A stretch of 64,000 nt of DNA from Glutamicibacter sp. MNS18. GTDB lineage: Bacteria > Actinomycetota > Actinomycetes > Actinomycetales > Micrococcaceae. Position numbers and translations under genes: made by a program. Below, in pieces: positions 7,838-15,798 of the stretch. The stretch is taken from positions 248,001-312,000 of the forward strand of contig NZ_JAPCHW010000001.1 in assembly GCF_026107515.2 (NCBI RefSeq), in the 5' to 3' direction. Position 1 is the stretch's first letter. The number at the start of each line of letters is the position of its first letter. Under the pieces are notes generated by a model. The model was given only the letters and a program-made list of their open reading frames with translations, did not search any database and was not told where the DNA came from.

Positions 7838-9037
7838 CTATTTGGCCTCGCCCAGCAGCGCGGCCATCCGCTGCACGCCCTCGGCCAGGTCCGCGTCACC
7901 CAGCGCGTAGGACATCCGGATGTAGCCCGAGGGCCCAAAGGCTTCGCCTGGGACCACTGCGACCTCGGCTTCCTCCAGGATCAGGGCGGCCAGCTCGGCG
8001 CTGGTGCCGCTGACCTTGCCACGGATCTCGCGGCCCAGCAGGCCGCGGACATCGGCGTAGGCGTAGAACGCACCTTCCGGGGTCGGGCAGGAGATCCCGT
8101 CGATCGCGTTCAGTGCCTCGACAATGGCCAGGCGTCGGCGGTTGAACGCCACCTTCATCTCCTGGACCGCGTCCAGCGGGCCGGCGACCGCGGCCAGCGC
8201 GGCGCGCTGCGAGACGTTGGCGACGTTGGAGGTGGCATGTGATTGCAGGTTGGCCGCGGCCTTGATGACATCGGTGGGGCCGATCATCCAACCCACCCGC
8301 CAGCCGGTCATGGCGTAGGTCTTGGCCACGCCATTGAGTACCACGACCTTGTCACCCAGTTCGGGCACCAGCGTGGCGATGGAGGAGAACTGTGCCTGCC
8401 CGTAGGTCAGGTGTTCGTAGATCTCATCGGTGACAACCCATAAGCCCTTGGAATGCGCCCACCGCCCGATTGCCGCCACTTCCTCCGGGGTGTACACCGC
8501 CCCGGTGGGGTTGGACGGGGAGACAAACAGCAGCACCTTGGTGCGTGCGCTCAGCACCGACTCCAGCTGCTCGATGGTGGCCTTGTACCCCTGTTCCGGG
8601 CCGGCGAACACCGATACCGGCACACCTCCGGCCAGCGAAACGGCTTCGGGGTAGGTGGTCCAGAATGGGGCCGGGATAATCACTTCGTCACCCGGATCCA
8701 GCAACGTGGCGAAGGTGTTGTAGACGGCCTGCTTGCCGCCGTTGGTGACCAGCACCTGGTTGGACTGGACGGAATAGCCCGAATCGCGCAGGGTCTTGGC
8801 GGCCACGGCCTCGCGCAGCTCCGGGAGCCCGGCGGCGGGGGAGTAACGGTGGTTGCGTGGATCCTTCACCGCTTCCAACGCGGCCTGCACGATGTAATCG
8901 GGGGTCGGGAAATCCGGTTCTCCGGCGCCGAAGCCAATGACCGGACGTCCGGCCGCCTTCAACGCCTTGGCCTTGGCATCCACAGCCAGGGTCGCGGATT
9001 CGGAGATGGCGCCGATGCGGCGGGAAATTCTAGACAT
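7838..9037 (-). CDS. Aspartate aminotransferase, class I/II PLP enzyme
   Basis: About 399 residues of the aspartate aminotransferase Ib subgroup, which transfers the amino group between aspartate and 2-oxoglutarate. Visible motifs are [12 protein letters not shown] (35-46), [10 protein letters not shown] (173-182), TDEIYEHL with the PLP-binding Asp204 and Tyr207, and the Schiff-base Lys239 in [16 protein letters not shown] prefer the ATG at 9037, which matches the usual family N-terminus RISRRI, with AGG 12 nt upstream. An ATG at 9049 is possible. This gene stands alone, convergent with the two-component regulator. Substrate preference (Asp versus aromatic or Ala) cannot be fixed from sequence alone. 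Confidence 0.9.
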   Translation of the reverse strand: MSRISRRIGAISESATLAVDAKAKALKAAGRPVIGFGAGEPDFPTPDYIVQAALEAVKDPRNHRYSPAAGLPELREAVAAKTLRDSGYSVQSNQVLVTNGGKQAVYNTFATLLDPGDEVIIPAPFWTTYPEAVSLAGGVPVSVFAGPEQGYKATIEQLESVLSARTKVLLFVSPSNPTGAVYTPEEVAAIGRWAHSKGLWVVTDEIYEHLTYGQAQFSSIATLVPELGDKVVVLNGVAKTYAMTGWRVGWMIGPTDVIKAAANLQSHATSNVANVSQRAALAAVAGPLDAVQEMKVAFNRRRLAIVEALNAIDGISCPTPEGAFYAYADVRGLLGREIRGKVSGTSAELAALILEEAEVAVVPGEAFGPSGYIRMSYALGDADLAEGVQRMAALLGEAK

Positions 9038-9246
9038 ATCTGGTGGCATCCTGACGTCCGAGAAGGTTCAAATGTACTTCTAGCTTAGAGCCAAGGCTCC
9101 CCGATAATCACGCTCTGACGGGCAACATGACAAACCGGGTGCGTGCGCGCCGCGGTGCGGTGCGGCATGGGACACACTGTGCCCTGTCAGTTCGACAATG
9201 TCCGGAACATTGCGTAGAGTTGTTTCTCGGTGCGGAAAGCGCCGGG

Positions 9247-9279
9247 TTGGACAACACATCCAAAGTCATCGGATATAGT
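9247..9279 (+). promoter_or_regulatory. Candidate promoter of the tRNA-Trp gene
   Basis: TTGGAC at 9247-9252 lies upstream of the overlapping -10 candidates GGATAT (18-nt spacer) and TATAGT (9274-9279, 21-nt spacer). The tRNA begins 26 nt downstream. The sequence is plausible but the spacing is not ideal. Confidence 0.4.
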
Positions 9280-9304
9280 TGGATCAACCAGAGCAAATGC
9301 TCGA

Positions 9305-9377
9305 AGGGTAGTGGCGCAATTGGTAGCGCAGCGGTCTCCAAAACCGCAGGTTGCAGGTTCGAGTCCTGTCTGCCCTG
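9305..9377 (+). tRNA. tRNA-Trp (anticodon CCA)
   Basis: A 73-nt cloverleaf. The acceptor stem AGGGTAG pairs with CTGCCCT (one U-G pair). The D-arm is GCGC...GCGC, the anticodon stem is GCGGT/ACCGC with loop CTCCAAA (anticodon CCA), and the T-arm is GCAGG TTCGAGT CCTGT. CCA is not encoded: CGC follows the G discriminator. It lies 120 nt upstream of secE, a familiar arrangement in actinobacteria. Confidence 0.97.
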
Positions 9378-9417
9378 CGCAGTAGCGATCAGATGTATCG
9401 CACAGCGAATCTCACGT

Positions 9418-9456
9418 CACGGTGTGTTGTGGTCGACCAGGCTGCGGCACACCGTG
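9418..9456 (+). other. Hairpin between tRNA-Trp and secE
   Basis: Inverted repeat CACGGTGTG / CACACCGTG with a 21-nt loop. No T-tract follows, so it may be a processing or leader structure rather than a terminator. It precedes the secE ribosome site by about 25 nt. Confidence 0.4.
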
Positions 9457-9496
9457 ATTGTTTCAACTGGCCAATTTTATTGAAACGAGGAACACG

Positions 9497-9751
9497 GTGA
9501 GCGAATCAGCTGTCACCCATTCGGGAAACGGCAACAAGTCCGGCAAGGGCTTCTTCGGCCGGATCGTGCTCTTTGTTCGCCAGGTCATCGCGGAGCTGAA
9601 GAAGGTTGTCACTCCCACCCGTAGCGAACTGATCAACTACACGCTGGTCGTGATCGCGTTCGTCGCCATCGTGATGCTTATCGTGACTGCCCTGGACTTC
9701 GTTTTCGGTACCGGCTCCACGCTGCTGTTCACAAACAGACCAGAGCAGTAA
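9497..9751 (+). CDS. secE: Preprotein translocase subunit SecE
   Basis: 84 residues. A Ser/Gly-rich N-terminus is followed by the SecE motif RQVIAELKKVVTPTRSELINYT and one membrane helix (LVVIAFVAIVMLIVTALDFVF). It is the essential small subunit that clamps SecY in the inner-membrane translocon. I chose the GTG at 9497, which has ACGAGGA about 6 nt upstream, over a longer frame from 9458 that would begin before the ribosome site. The gene sits between tRNA-Trp and nusG, the conserved order. Confidence 0.95.
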   Translation: MSESAVTHSGNGNKSGKGFFGRIVLFVRQVIAELKKVVTPTRSELINYTLVVIAFVAIVMLIVTALDFVFGTGSTLLFTNRPEQ

Positions 9752-9827
9752 AATTTTCCGCGCAGCCCTGTGAAAGCGCTGCGTCAGGGCCCAAGGTGTA
9801 CATCAGTAACAGAAAGCAGGAGCTGCA

Positions 9828-10706
9828 GTGTCCGACCAGGAACTCGAACCGCAGAACAACAACGAGGTAGAAGCCGAGTTCGTCGACCCCGTTGACGAGC
9901 AGGTCGACAACGCAGACGTTGCCACTGAAGCCCCCGAACTGGATCAGACCGTGGACGAGGTAGTGCTGGACGAGGCCGTTGAGGCCCAGGACGCAACCGA
10001 ATCCCTCGAATCCGAGGACAATGCCGCCGAAGCCACCGAATCCGGTGACGAGACCGGTGTAGAGGTTCAGGCCGCCGAGGAATCCGAGACCAATGTCGAG
10101 CAGCTGAAGGAAGAGTTCCGTGCCAAGCTGCGTCGCCAGCCAGGTGACTGGTTCGTCATCCACACCTACGCAGGCTACGAGAACCGCGTCAAGCTGAACC
10201 TTGAAACCCGAATCCAGACCCAGGACATGGATGATTTCATCTACGAGATCCAGGTCCCGATGGAAGAGGTCGTCGAGGTCAAGAACACCCAGCGCAAGAT
10301 CGTGCGCCGTGTGCGCATCCCGGGCTATGTCCTGGTGCGTATGGAACTGACCGACGCCTCGTGGGGTGTTGTTCGCCACACCCCCGGGGTGACCGGATTC
10401 GTTGGCAACGCCCACGATCCGAACCCGCTGACCCTGGATGAGGTGTTCTCGATGCTCGAGCACACCGTGGTTGACCCGGCCGAGCAGCCTTCGGCATCGA
10501 AGCCAGGTCGTGCACCAATCACCGAGGTCACCGTCGACTTCGAGGTCGGCGAATCGGTCACCGTCAACGACGGCCCGTTCGAGACCATGCCGGCCACGAT
10601 CTCGGAGATCAAGCTCGAAGCAGCCCAGCTGGTGGTGCTGGTCTCGATCTTCGAACGCGAGACCCCGGTGACCTTGAACTTCAACCAGGTCACCAAGATC
10701 CAGTAG
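9828..10706 (+). CDS. nusG: Transcription termination/antitermination factor NusG
   Basis: 292 residues from a GTG start with AGGAG upstream. Residues 1-~95 form a very acidic, low-complexity extension typical of actinobacterial NusG. The NGN domain starts near residue 103 ([27 protein letters not shown]) and includes [19 protein letters not shown] domain near the C-terminus has [15 protein letters not shown]. NusG binds the RNA polymerase clamp and links it to Rho or the ribosome. It is followed by rplK after a 127-nt gap holding the hairpin GGTTGCCG-N5-CGGCAACC (10757-10777). Confidence 0.95.
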   Translation: MSDQELEPQNNNEVEAEFVDPVDEQVDNADVATEAPELDQTVDEVVLDEAVEAQDATESLESEDNAAEATESGDETGVEVQAAEESETNVEQLKEEFRAKLRRQPGDWFVIHTYAGYENRVKLNLETRIQTQDMDDFIYEIQVPMEEVVEVKNTQRKIVRRVRIPGYVLVRMELTDASWGVVRHTPGVTGFVGNAHDPNPLTLDEVFSMLEHTVVDPAEQPSASKPGRAPITEVTVDFEVGESVTVNDGPFETMPATISEIKLEAAQLVVLVSIFERETPVTLNFNQVTKIQ

Positions 10707-10833
10707 CATTAGTACTTCGTGCCACTCACGCGTGCTTACGTGAGCCAGGCACGTCCGGTTGCCGCGCCACGGCAACCAACACCCCGAAGCACGCTCCTGT
10801 GCCCGGGGACACGCAAAAGTAGAAGGACCCGAC

Positions 10834-11265
10834 ATGGCCCCAAAGAAAAAGGTCACCGGACTTATCAAGCTGCAGATCCAGGCAGGCGCCGCCAACCCGG
10901 CTCCTCCGATTGGTCCGGCACTTGGTCAGCACGGCGTCAACATCATGGAATTCTGCAAGGCTTACAACGCCGCGACCGAGTCGCAGCGCGGTAACGTTGT
11001 ACCAGTTGAAATCACCGTGTACGAAGATCGTTCGTTCACTTTCATCACCAAGACCCCACCAGCAGCCGAGCTGATCAAGAAGGCTGCCGGCGTTGCCAAG
11101 GGCTCGGGCGTTCCGCACACCACCAAGGTCGGTAACCTGACCCAGGCCCAGGTCGAGGAAATCGCCAACACCAAGATGGAAGACCTCAACGCCAACGATC
11201 TGGCTGCCGCCTCGAAGATCATCGCCGGTACCGCCCGTTCCATGGGCATCACCGTCGAAGGCTAA
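10834..11265 (+). CDS. rplK: 50S ribosomal protein L11
   Basis: 143 residues beginning [18 protein letters not shown], the standard bacterial length. The conserved [17 protein letters not shown] motif (residues ~22-38) includes the prolines implicated in thiostrepton binding. The C-terminal half ([11 protein letters not shown] ... GTARSMGI) binds the 23S GTPase-associated region. I chose ATG 10834 (AGAAGGA about 7 nt upstream), because the frame upstream of it is not conserved. It is followed by rplA in the same operon. Confidence 0.97.
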
Positions 11266-11402
11266 GTTCGACCCAGCGTCGCCAGCTCCTGTTGGTGACA
11301 CCCAGATAATTTTCATTAGGGGATCCCGCTACGAGCGGACCCCGCCAGTGGCAGGACCGAGCGCGGTCCTCATGACCACGACTGCATAAGGAGAAAACGC
11401 AG

Positions 11403-12104
11403 ATGGCAAAGCGCAGCAAAGCATATTTGGCCGCAGCGGCCAAGATCCAGGCCGACAAGTTCTACGAGCCAGCCGAGGCTATCGCCCTGGCCAAGGAAAT
11501 CGCCGGCGAGAAGACCAACTCCACCGTTGAGGTGGCCTTCCGCCTGAGCGTTGACCCGCGCAAGGCCGACCAGATGGTTCGCGGTACCGTGAACCTGCCG
11601 CACGGTACCGGTAAGACCGCCCGCGTGGTTGTTTTCGCCAACGGCGACAAGGCCGAGGCAGCCCGGGAAGCCGGCGCCGACTTCGTTGGCTCGGACGACC
11701 TGATCGAAAAGATCCAGGGTGGCTGGACCGACTTCGACGCCGCGGTGGCAACCCCGGACCTGATGGGCAAGGTTGGCCGTCTGGGCAAGATCCTGGGCCC
11801 ACGTAACCTGATGCCGAACCCGAAGACCGGCACCGTGACCATGGATGTGGCCAAGGCCGTCAACGACATCAAGGGTGGCAAGATCGACTTCCGCGTCGAC
11901 AAGCACGCCAACCTGCACTTCATCATCGGCAAGGCTTCCTTCGATGCCAAGGCGCTGACCGAGAACTATGCAGCAGCCCTGGACGAGGTCCTGCGCCTGA
12001 AGCCATCGGCTTCCAAGGGCCGCTACATCTCGAAGGCGACCATCGCCACCACCTTCGGCCCGGGCATCGCCCTGGACCCGAACGTGACCCGCGTGAACGT
12101 CTAA
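11403..12104 (+). CDS. rplA: 50S ribosomal protein L1
   Basis: 233 residues, full length, with AAGGAG 9 nt before the ATG. The L1 signature [19 protein letters not shown] is intact in the middle of the protein. L1 forms the mobile L1 stalk of the 50S subunit. In many bacteria it represses the L11-L1 mRNA; whether it does so here cannot be seen. A strong terminator follows 24 nt after the stop. Confidence 0.97.
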   Translation: MAKRSKAYLAAAAKIQADKFYEPAEAIALAKEIAGEKTNSTVEVAFRLSVDPRKADQMVRGTVNLPHGTGKTARVVVFANGDKAEAAREAGADFVGSDDLIEKIQGGWTDFDAAVATPDLMGKVGRLGKILGPRNLMPNPKTGTVTMDVAKAVNDIKGGKIDFRVDKHANLHFIIGKASFDAKALTENYAAALDEVLRLKPSASKGRYISKATIATTFGPGIALDPNVTRVNV

Positions 12105-12127
12105 TCGGCTAACCCTAGCCCGATACA

Positions 12128-12175
12128 CCTCGGCTGCCCCGTACCACCACGGTACGGGGCAGCCGAGGTCTTTTA
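12128..12175 (+). terminator. Strong rho-independent terminator after rplA
   Basis: Perfect 18-bp stem CCTCGGCTGCCCCGTACC and its complement with a 5-nt loop, then CTTTTAA. It ends the rplK-rplA transcript. Confidence 0.9.
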
Positions 12176-12774
12176 ACGTCATATAGGGGGCAGCAGTCCA
12201 GCCGACCGCTTTCGCGGGGGAGGGCATGCGGTCACCGGATGTCATCTAGCGGTTCGAATGTCTGCTCTGAGCGTACAAACGTATTCCGGACTCGCAGATT
12301 CAGCCTACCAATGCCTAAAGCCCGGGGGTGATGCAGCTTACAGTTTACTGTGAGTCTTGCCTCCGGGGCGACGTTAATCCGGGCCTCCGGGACCCTGGAA
12401 TCACGTCTGAGGGCAGCTGATGAACGGTTTTCAGTAATTCACCGGCAGGGCTGATTAACCCAAATCAATGGCTCAAAGGGTGGAGCGGGCTACCGTGCAG
12501 CGGTTGCCGAGTGCCGCTTGGCCTGTGCATCCTCGAGTTGCTAGTCGGTGGGTTGCTAGTGGTACGGTAAACCTACCGAAATAATTCGGCAGCGGTTGCA
12601 TGGGACCCCCAAGACTATGCAGCTGCTGGACATGCAAGTTTCCCCAAGCTTCATGTCGACAAGAGCTCGTTGCCAGCGTCCCCCAAGTGCTGGCCACGGG
12701 CCTTGTCTTTTTAACGCCCCCTGGAATTCGGGTATCGTGCGCCGCATATCACAGTCTCCTGCCGGTTGCTGGAT
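12176..12774. other. ~600-nt intergenic stretch upstream of the rplJ promoter
   Basis: No convincing gene on either strand. Reading frames here are short, lack ribosome sites and show no recognisable protein. Visible elements are an operator-like palindrome CTTACAGT-TT-ACTGTGAG (12337-12354, one mismatch) and a short direct repeat TTGCTAGT (12538 and 12553). It may hold an upstream promoter or an unrecognised RNA, but nothing is firmly supported. Confidence 0.35.
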
Positions 12775-12804
12775 TTGTGTTCCGAAGCCCCGGCGAATTA
12801 GGAT
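12775..12804 (+). promoter_or_regulatory. Candidate rplJ-rplL promoter
   Basis: TTGTGT (12775-12780), an 18-nt spacer, then TAGGAT (12799-12804). It predicts a start near 12811, exactly where the structured leader begins. Confidence 0.55.
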
Positions 12805-12810
12805 GGTAAC

Positions 12811-12950
12811 ACCGAAGACCGTCGGTTGAGTGGTATCCCAGTGATCCACTCCGAAGAGCCCGTAAGGGCGACCAACGCAGGTTTCATAGATTTGTTCCAA
12901 CCATCTACAGGTTGAACTGCCCTGTGCTCCTGCGCGGGGCGTTTTTTATG
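12811..12950 (+). promoter_or_regulatory. Structured L10-type leader with attenuator hairpin
   Basis: The leader upstream of rplJ begins with an ACCGAAGACCGTCGGTT hairpin, followed by GAGTGG ... CCACTC pairing. It ends with the stem GCCCTGTGC-TCCT-GCGCGGGGC (12919-12940, two G-U pairs) and six T at 12942-12947. The hairpin is a typical intrinsic terminator 50 nt before rplJ and would act as an attenuator. Placement and structure fit the L10 leader family, in which an L10-L12 complex binds its own mRNA. Assignment to that family is by context and shape; no covariance search was possible. Confidence 0.6.
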
Positions 12951-13000
12951 CGCTCCGCCGGTTATGAAACGGTACCGAACTGAACCCCGGAAGGAGTGTT

Positions 13001-13552
13001 ATGGCAACGCAGACCAAGACCGTTGCGATCGAAACGATCGCCGCTGAGTTGAAGGAATCCACCGCAGCTGTCCTGACCGAATACCGTGGGCTTACCGTTG
13101 CACAGCTCAAGGATCTGCGCCGTTCGCTTGGTCAAGACACCAAGTACACGGTTGTGAAGAACACCTTGACTGCTATTGCAGCGAAGGAAGCTGGCATCGA
13201 TGCATTCGATGGACAGCTGACCGGTCCGACCGCAATTGCCTTTATCAAGGGCGATGCAGTTGCTGCCGCAAAGAGCCTCACGGAGTTCGCAAAGGCCAAT
13301 GACAAGCTGGTCATCAAGACCGGTTTCTTCGAGGGCAACGCCCTGGATGAAGCTGGCATTGCTGCCCTGGCTGCACTGGAATCCCGCGAGCACCAGTTGG
13401 CACGTGTTGCCGGCGTTCTGCAGGCTCCGGCCTCTGCCGCTGCACGCATCGTCGACGCCCTGCGTATCAAGCTCGAAGAGAACGGTGGCACTGCCGCCGA
13501 GGAAGCTCCGGCGGAAGCCGCTGCAACCGAGGAAGCCCCGGCAGAAGCCTAG
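13001..13552 (+). CDS. rplJ: 50S ribosomal protein L10
   Basis: 183 residues from ATG with GGAAGGAG upstream. The L10 core (TEYRGLTVAQLKDLRRSLG ... VVKNTL) is at the N-terminus, and the helix binding L7/L12 dimers is toward the C-terminus. The last ~20 residues are a low-complexity Ala/Glu tail (AEEAPAEAAATEEAPAEA), common in actinobacteria. L10 anchors the stalk on 23S rRNA. Expression is probably controlled by the leader just upstream. Confidence 0.97.
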   Translation: MATQTKTVAIETIAAELKESTAAVLTEYRGLTVAQLKDLRRSLGQDTKYTVVKNTLTAIAAKEAGIDAFDGQLTGPTAIAFIKGDAVAAAKSLTEFAKANDKLVIKTGFFEGNALDEAGIAALAALESREHQLARVAGVLQAPASAAARIVDALRIKLEENGGTAAEEAPAEAAATEEAPAEA

Positions 13553-13633
13553 GCCTTCGCGATTCTCTCGCAACTTTTACCCCAAAACATTGCGGTTCCC
13601 GTGTCCGGGATCCATAACCGAAAGGACGCCACC

Positions 13634-14011
13634 ATGGCGAAGCTCACCACCGAAGAGCTGCTCGAAGCATTCAAGGAAATGACCATCATCGAACTGTCCG
13701 AGTTCGTGAAGCAGTTCGAGGAGACCTTCGAGGTCACCGCTGCTGCTGTTGCCGTAGCCGGCCCGGCTGGCGGCGGCGACGCTGCTGCTGCTGAAGAGCA
13801 GACCGAATTCGATGTCATCCTGGAATCGGCTGGCGACAAGAAGATCGCAGTCATCAAGGAAGTTCGCGGCCTGACCTCGCTGGGTCTGAAGGAAGCCAAG
13901 GAGCTCGTTGACGGCGCTCCGAAGGCCATCCTGGAAGGTGCCGAGAAGGACGTTGCCGAAAAGGCCAAGGAAGCCCTGGAAGCTGCCGGCGCAACCGTCA
14001 CCCTCAAGTAG
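13634..14011 (+). CDS. rplL: 50S ribosomal protein L7/L12
   Basis: 125 residues: an N-terminal dimerisation helix pair ([27 protein letters not shown], shown from residue 4), an Ala/Gly-rich hinge at ~38-55, and the C-terminal domain ([35 protein letters not shown]). It recruits translational GTPases to the stalk. I chose ATG 13634 with GAAAGGA upstream. It lies 81 nt after rplJ and is followed by a terminator hairpin. Confidence 0.97.
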   Translation: MAKLTTEELLEAFKEMTIIELSEFVKQFEETFEVTAAAVAVAGPAGGGDAAAAEEQTEFDVILESAGDKKIAVIKEVRGLTSLGLKEAKELVDGAPKAILEGAEKDVAEKAKEALEAAGATVTLK

Positions 14012-14038
14012 GTTCCAGCGGTCACTCGCACCCTACTG

Positions 14039-14080
14039 CCAAGGGCCCTGCGGACGAGAAATCGTCCGTGGGGCCCTTGG
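14039..14080 (+). terminator. Terminator hairpin after rplL
   Basis: Long stem CCAAGGGCCC + GGACGA / TCGTCC + GGGCCCTTGG with a GAAA loop and a small internal mismatch. T-tract is weak (CCGTTAATAT). Confidence 0.7.
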
Positions 14081-14164
14081 CCGTTAATATCGAATACCTC
14101 GCTATCGGTATATAACGATTCTATTAACAGGTGATATTCATATTCGTCACCTACGGTATTTAAT

Positions 14165-15337
14165 GTGTTGACGAATGAACGAAGTAGCGCGCTCAATCCA
14201 ACGCCACGGCTCGGTTTGCTCGACGCCTTACGCATAGTCGCCGCCCTGGTCGTAGTGCTTTACCACTACACCGCCTGGGGGCATCAGCATTGGGGTGAAG
14301 GGGCACTGGAAGCCTGGCCCATCCTCTCCCAGTTCACGATCTACGGCAGCATAGGTGTCCAGCTCTTCTTCCTGATTTCGGGCTTTGTCATCCTCATGTC
14401 TGTTCAGGGCAAGGGGCTGATCCAATTCATCGGGTCGCGACTGGGCAGGTTGTATCCCGCCTACTGGCTGGCCGTGGCCGCGGCCGCCCTGCTGACCTTC
14501 AGGCTTTGGCCCGCAGCCAAGGACGGGCGCACCACGCAGGACATTGTGCCGAATCTGACCATGGCCCAAGCCGGCATGGGGGTGCGCGACCTGGACGGTG
14601 TCTACTGGACTCTATGGGTGGAACTGCGTTTCTACCTGATCCTCGCGGTTCTGGTGGCCTTCGGCCTGGTCAGGGACCGGGTGATCCTCTGGCTGAGTCT
14701 GCTCTGGCCGGTGCTGGGCCTGTACCTGCATATCAGCAACGCCACCAAGGCCCAGGAATGGGTTATGGGCCAGTACGCGCCGCTGTTCGCAATCGGGATG
14801 GTCACCTTCCTGATGCACCGGGGAATGCAGACCCCGTGGCGTTGGCTACTGATCGCCTTCAACACGGTACTGGCCTGCTATTTCACCGGTGTCAAGGGAC
14901 GCAAGGACTCCGATTTCCTTTCCGGGGTCGACATTCCCGCCTGGCATTTCTCCGTGCTGGTGCTGGGCTGCATCGTCTTGCTGCTGCTGTGCACGCTGAC
15001 CCCGCTCAAGACCGTCCACGCCCGCTGGATGGTGACCGCCGGCATGCTCACCTATCCGCTATACCTCTTCCACCAGCTCTGGGGCTGGTGGATGATCGAG
15101 CAGTTCAGTTCGGTACTGAACAAGTACGTGCTCTTGACCCTGACCGTGGTGCTGATGCTCGCGCTGGCCTACCTGGTGGCGCGGTTCATCGAGAAGCCCG
15201 CAGGCCTGTGGCTGCGCAACGAGTTCATCCGTTCGGCGACCTGGCTGACCCGGAAGGCGGGGGAGGCCGCCGCCGCTTCCGCGGCATGGATCACTCCGGC
15301 GAGGAAATATCAGCCACTGTCGCGCCAAATCCGTTAA
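14165..15337 (+). CDS. Acyltransferase 3 family membrane protein
   Basis: About 390 residues with ten or so membrane helices. Family motifs are visible: LGLLDALRIVAALVVVLYHY near the N-terminus (conserved Arg and His), GVQLFFLISGFVI, RLGRLYPAYWLA and WTLWVELRFYLI. Such proteins move acetyl or other acyl groups onto sugars of exopolysaccharide, peptidoglycan or antibiotics. The substrate here is unknown. The start is uncertain: GTG 14165 opens the frame and no clear ribosome site is visible. The upstream ~85 nt are markedly A+T-rich compared with the neighbours. Its 3' end overlaps the convergent ybaK-type gene by 47 nt. Confidence 0.82.
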   Translation: MLTNERSSALNPTPRLGLLDALRIVAALVVVLYHYTAWGHQHWGEGALEAWPILSQFTIYGSIGVQLFFLISGFVILMSVQGKGLIQFIGSRLGRLYPAYWLAVAAAALLTFRLWPAAKDGRTTQDIVPNLTMAQAGMGVRDLDGVYWTLWVELRFYLILAVLVAFGLVRDRVILWLSLLWPVLGLYLHISNATKAQEWVMGQYAPLFAIGMVTFLMHRGMQTPWRWLLIAFNTVLACYFTGVKGRKDSDFLSGVDIPAWHFSVLVLGCIVLLLLCTLTPLKTVHARWMVTAGMLTYPLYLFHQLWGWWMIEQFSSVLNKYVLLTLTVVLMLALAYLVARFIEKPAGLWLRNEFIRSATWLTRKAGEAAAASAAWITPARKYQPLSRQIR

Positions 15338-15791
15338 CCAGGGCCTGCGGATCGACGAACAGGGCATGGCGCGGATCCCCGCTCCCCAACGCGATCGTGG
15401 GTGACGGCAGGTCCTGGAACACGCTCTGATCCACAACCACCGGCAGGCTGGTACGCGAACCGAAGGGTGTGATGGTGCCCCGGCGATATCCGGTGACCTC
15501 AAACGCAGCCTGCTCATTGGGCAACGACAATTTGTTGACCGACAGCAGGGCCCGCAGTTTCGGCCAGCTCATCGCCCGACCTCCGGGAACCAGCACAAAC
15601 AGGAAGCTGCCATCGGAACGCTTCAGGACCAGGGTCTTGACCAGGCGTTCCGGCTCGATGCCCAGCAAGTCCGCCGCTTCGCGGAGGGAAGCGGCAGCTG
15701 CGCGGGGCACGATTTCCAGCGGGATGTTTCGCCTGGCCGCGTCCAGGGTCACGCGGCTGAGCGCATCATTCTGTTCGTTGGCAGGATCCAT
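15291..15791 (-). CDS. YbaK/EbsC-family aminoacyl-tRNA deacylase
   Basis: 166 residues of the YbaK/ProX editing-domain family, which hydrolyse mischarged tRNAs such as Cys-tRNA(Pro) or Ala-tRNA(Pro). Recognisable segments are LVKTLVLKRSDGSFLFVLVPG, the helix LLSVNKLSLPN, and the glycine-rich loop GYRRGTITPFG followed by LPVVVDQSV. The conserved Lys sits in LVKTLVLK. The amino-acid specificity cannot be settled from sequence. Its start is 7 nt from the thiolase stop, so the two are co-transcribed leftward, and its 3' end overlaps the acyltransferase gene. Confidence 0.85.
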   Translation of the reverse strand: MDPANEQNDALSRVTLDAARRNIPLEIVPRAAAASLREAADLLGIEPERLVKTLVLKRSDGSFLFVLVPGGRAMSWPKLRALLSVNKLSLPNEQAAFEVTGYRRGTITPFGSRTSLPVVVDQSVFQDLPSPTIALGSGDPRHALFVDPQALVNGFGATVADISSPE

Positions 15792-15798
15792 GGCCCTG

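Noticed and set aside
12556-12900. 114-codon leftward frame upstream of rplJ
   Set aside because: Antisense to the rplJ promoter and structured leader; no recognisable protein.
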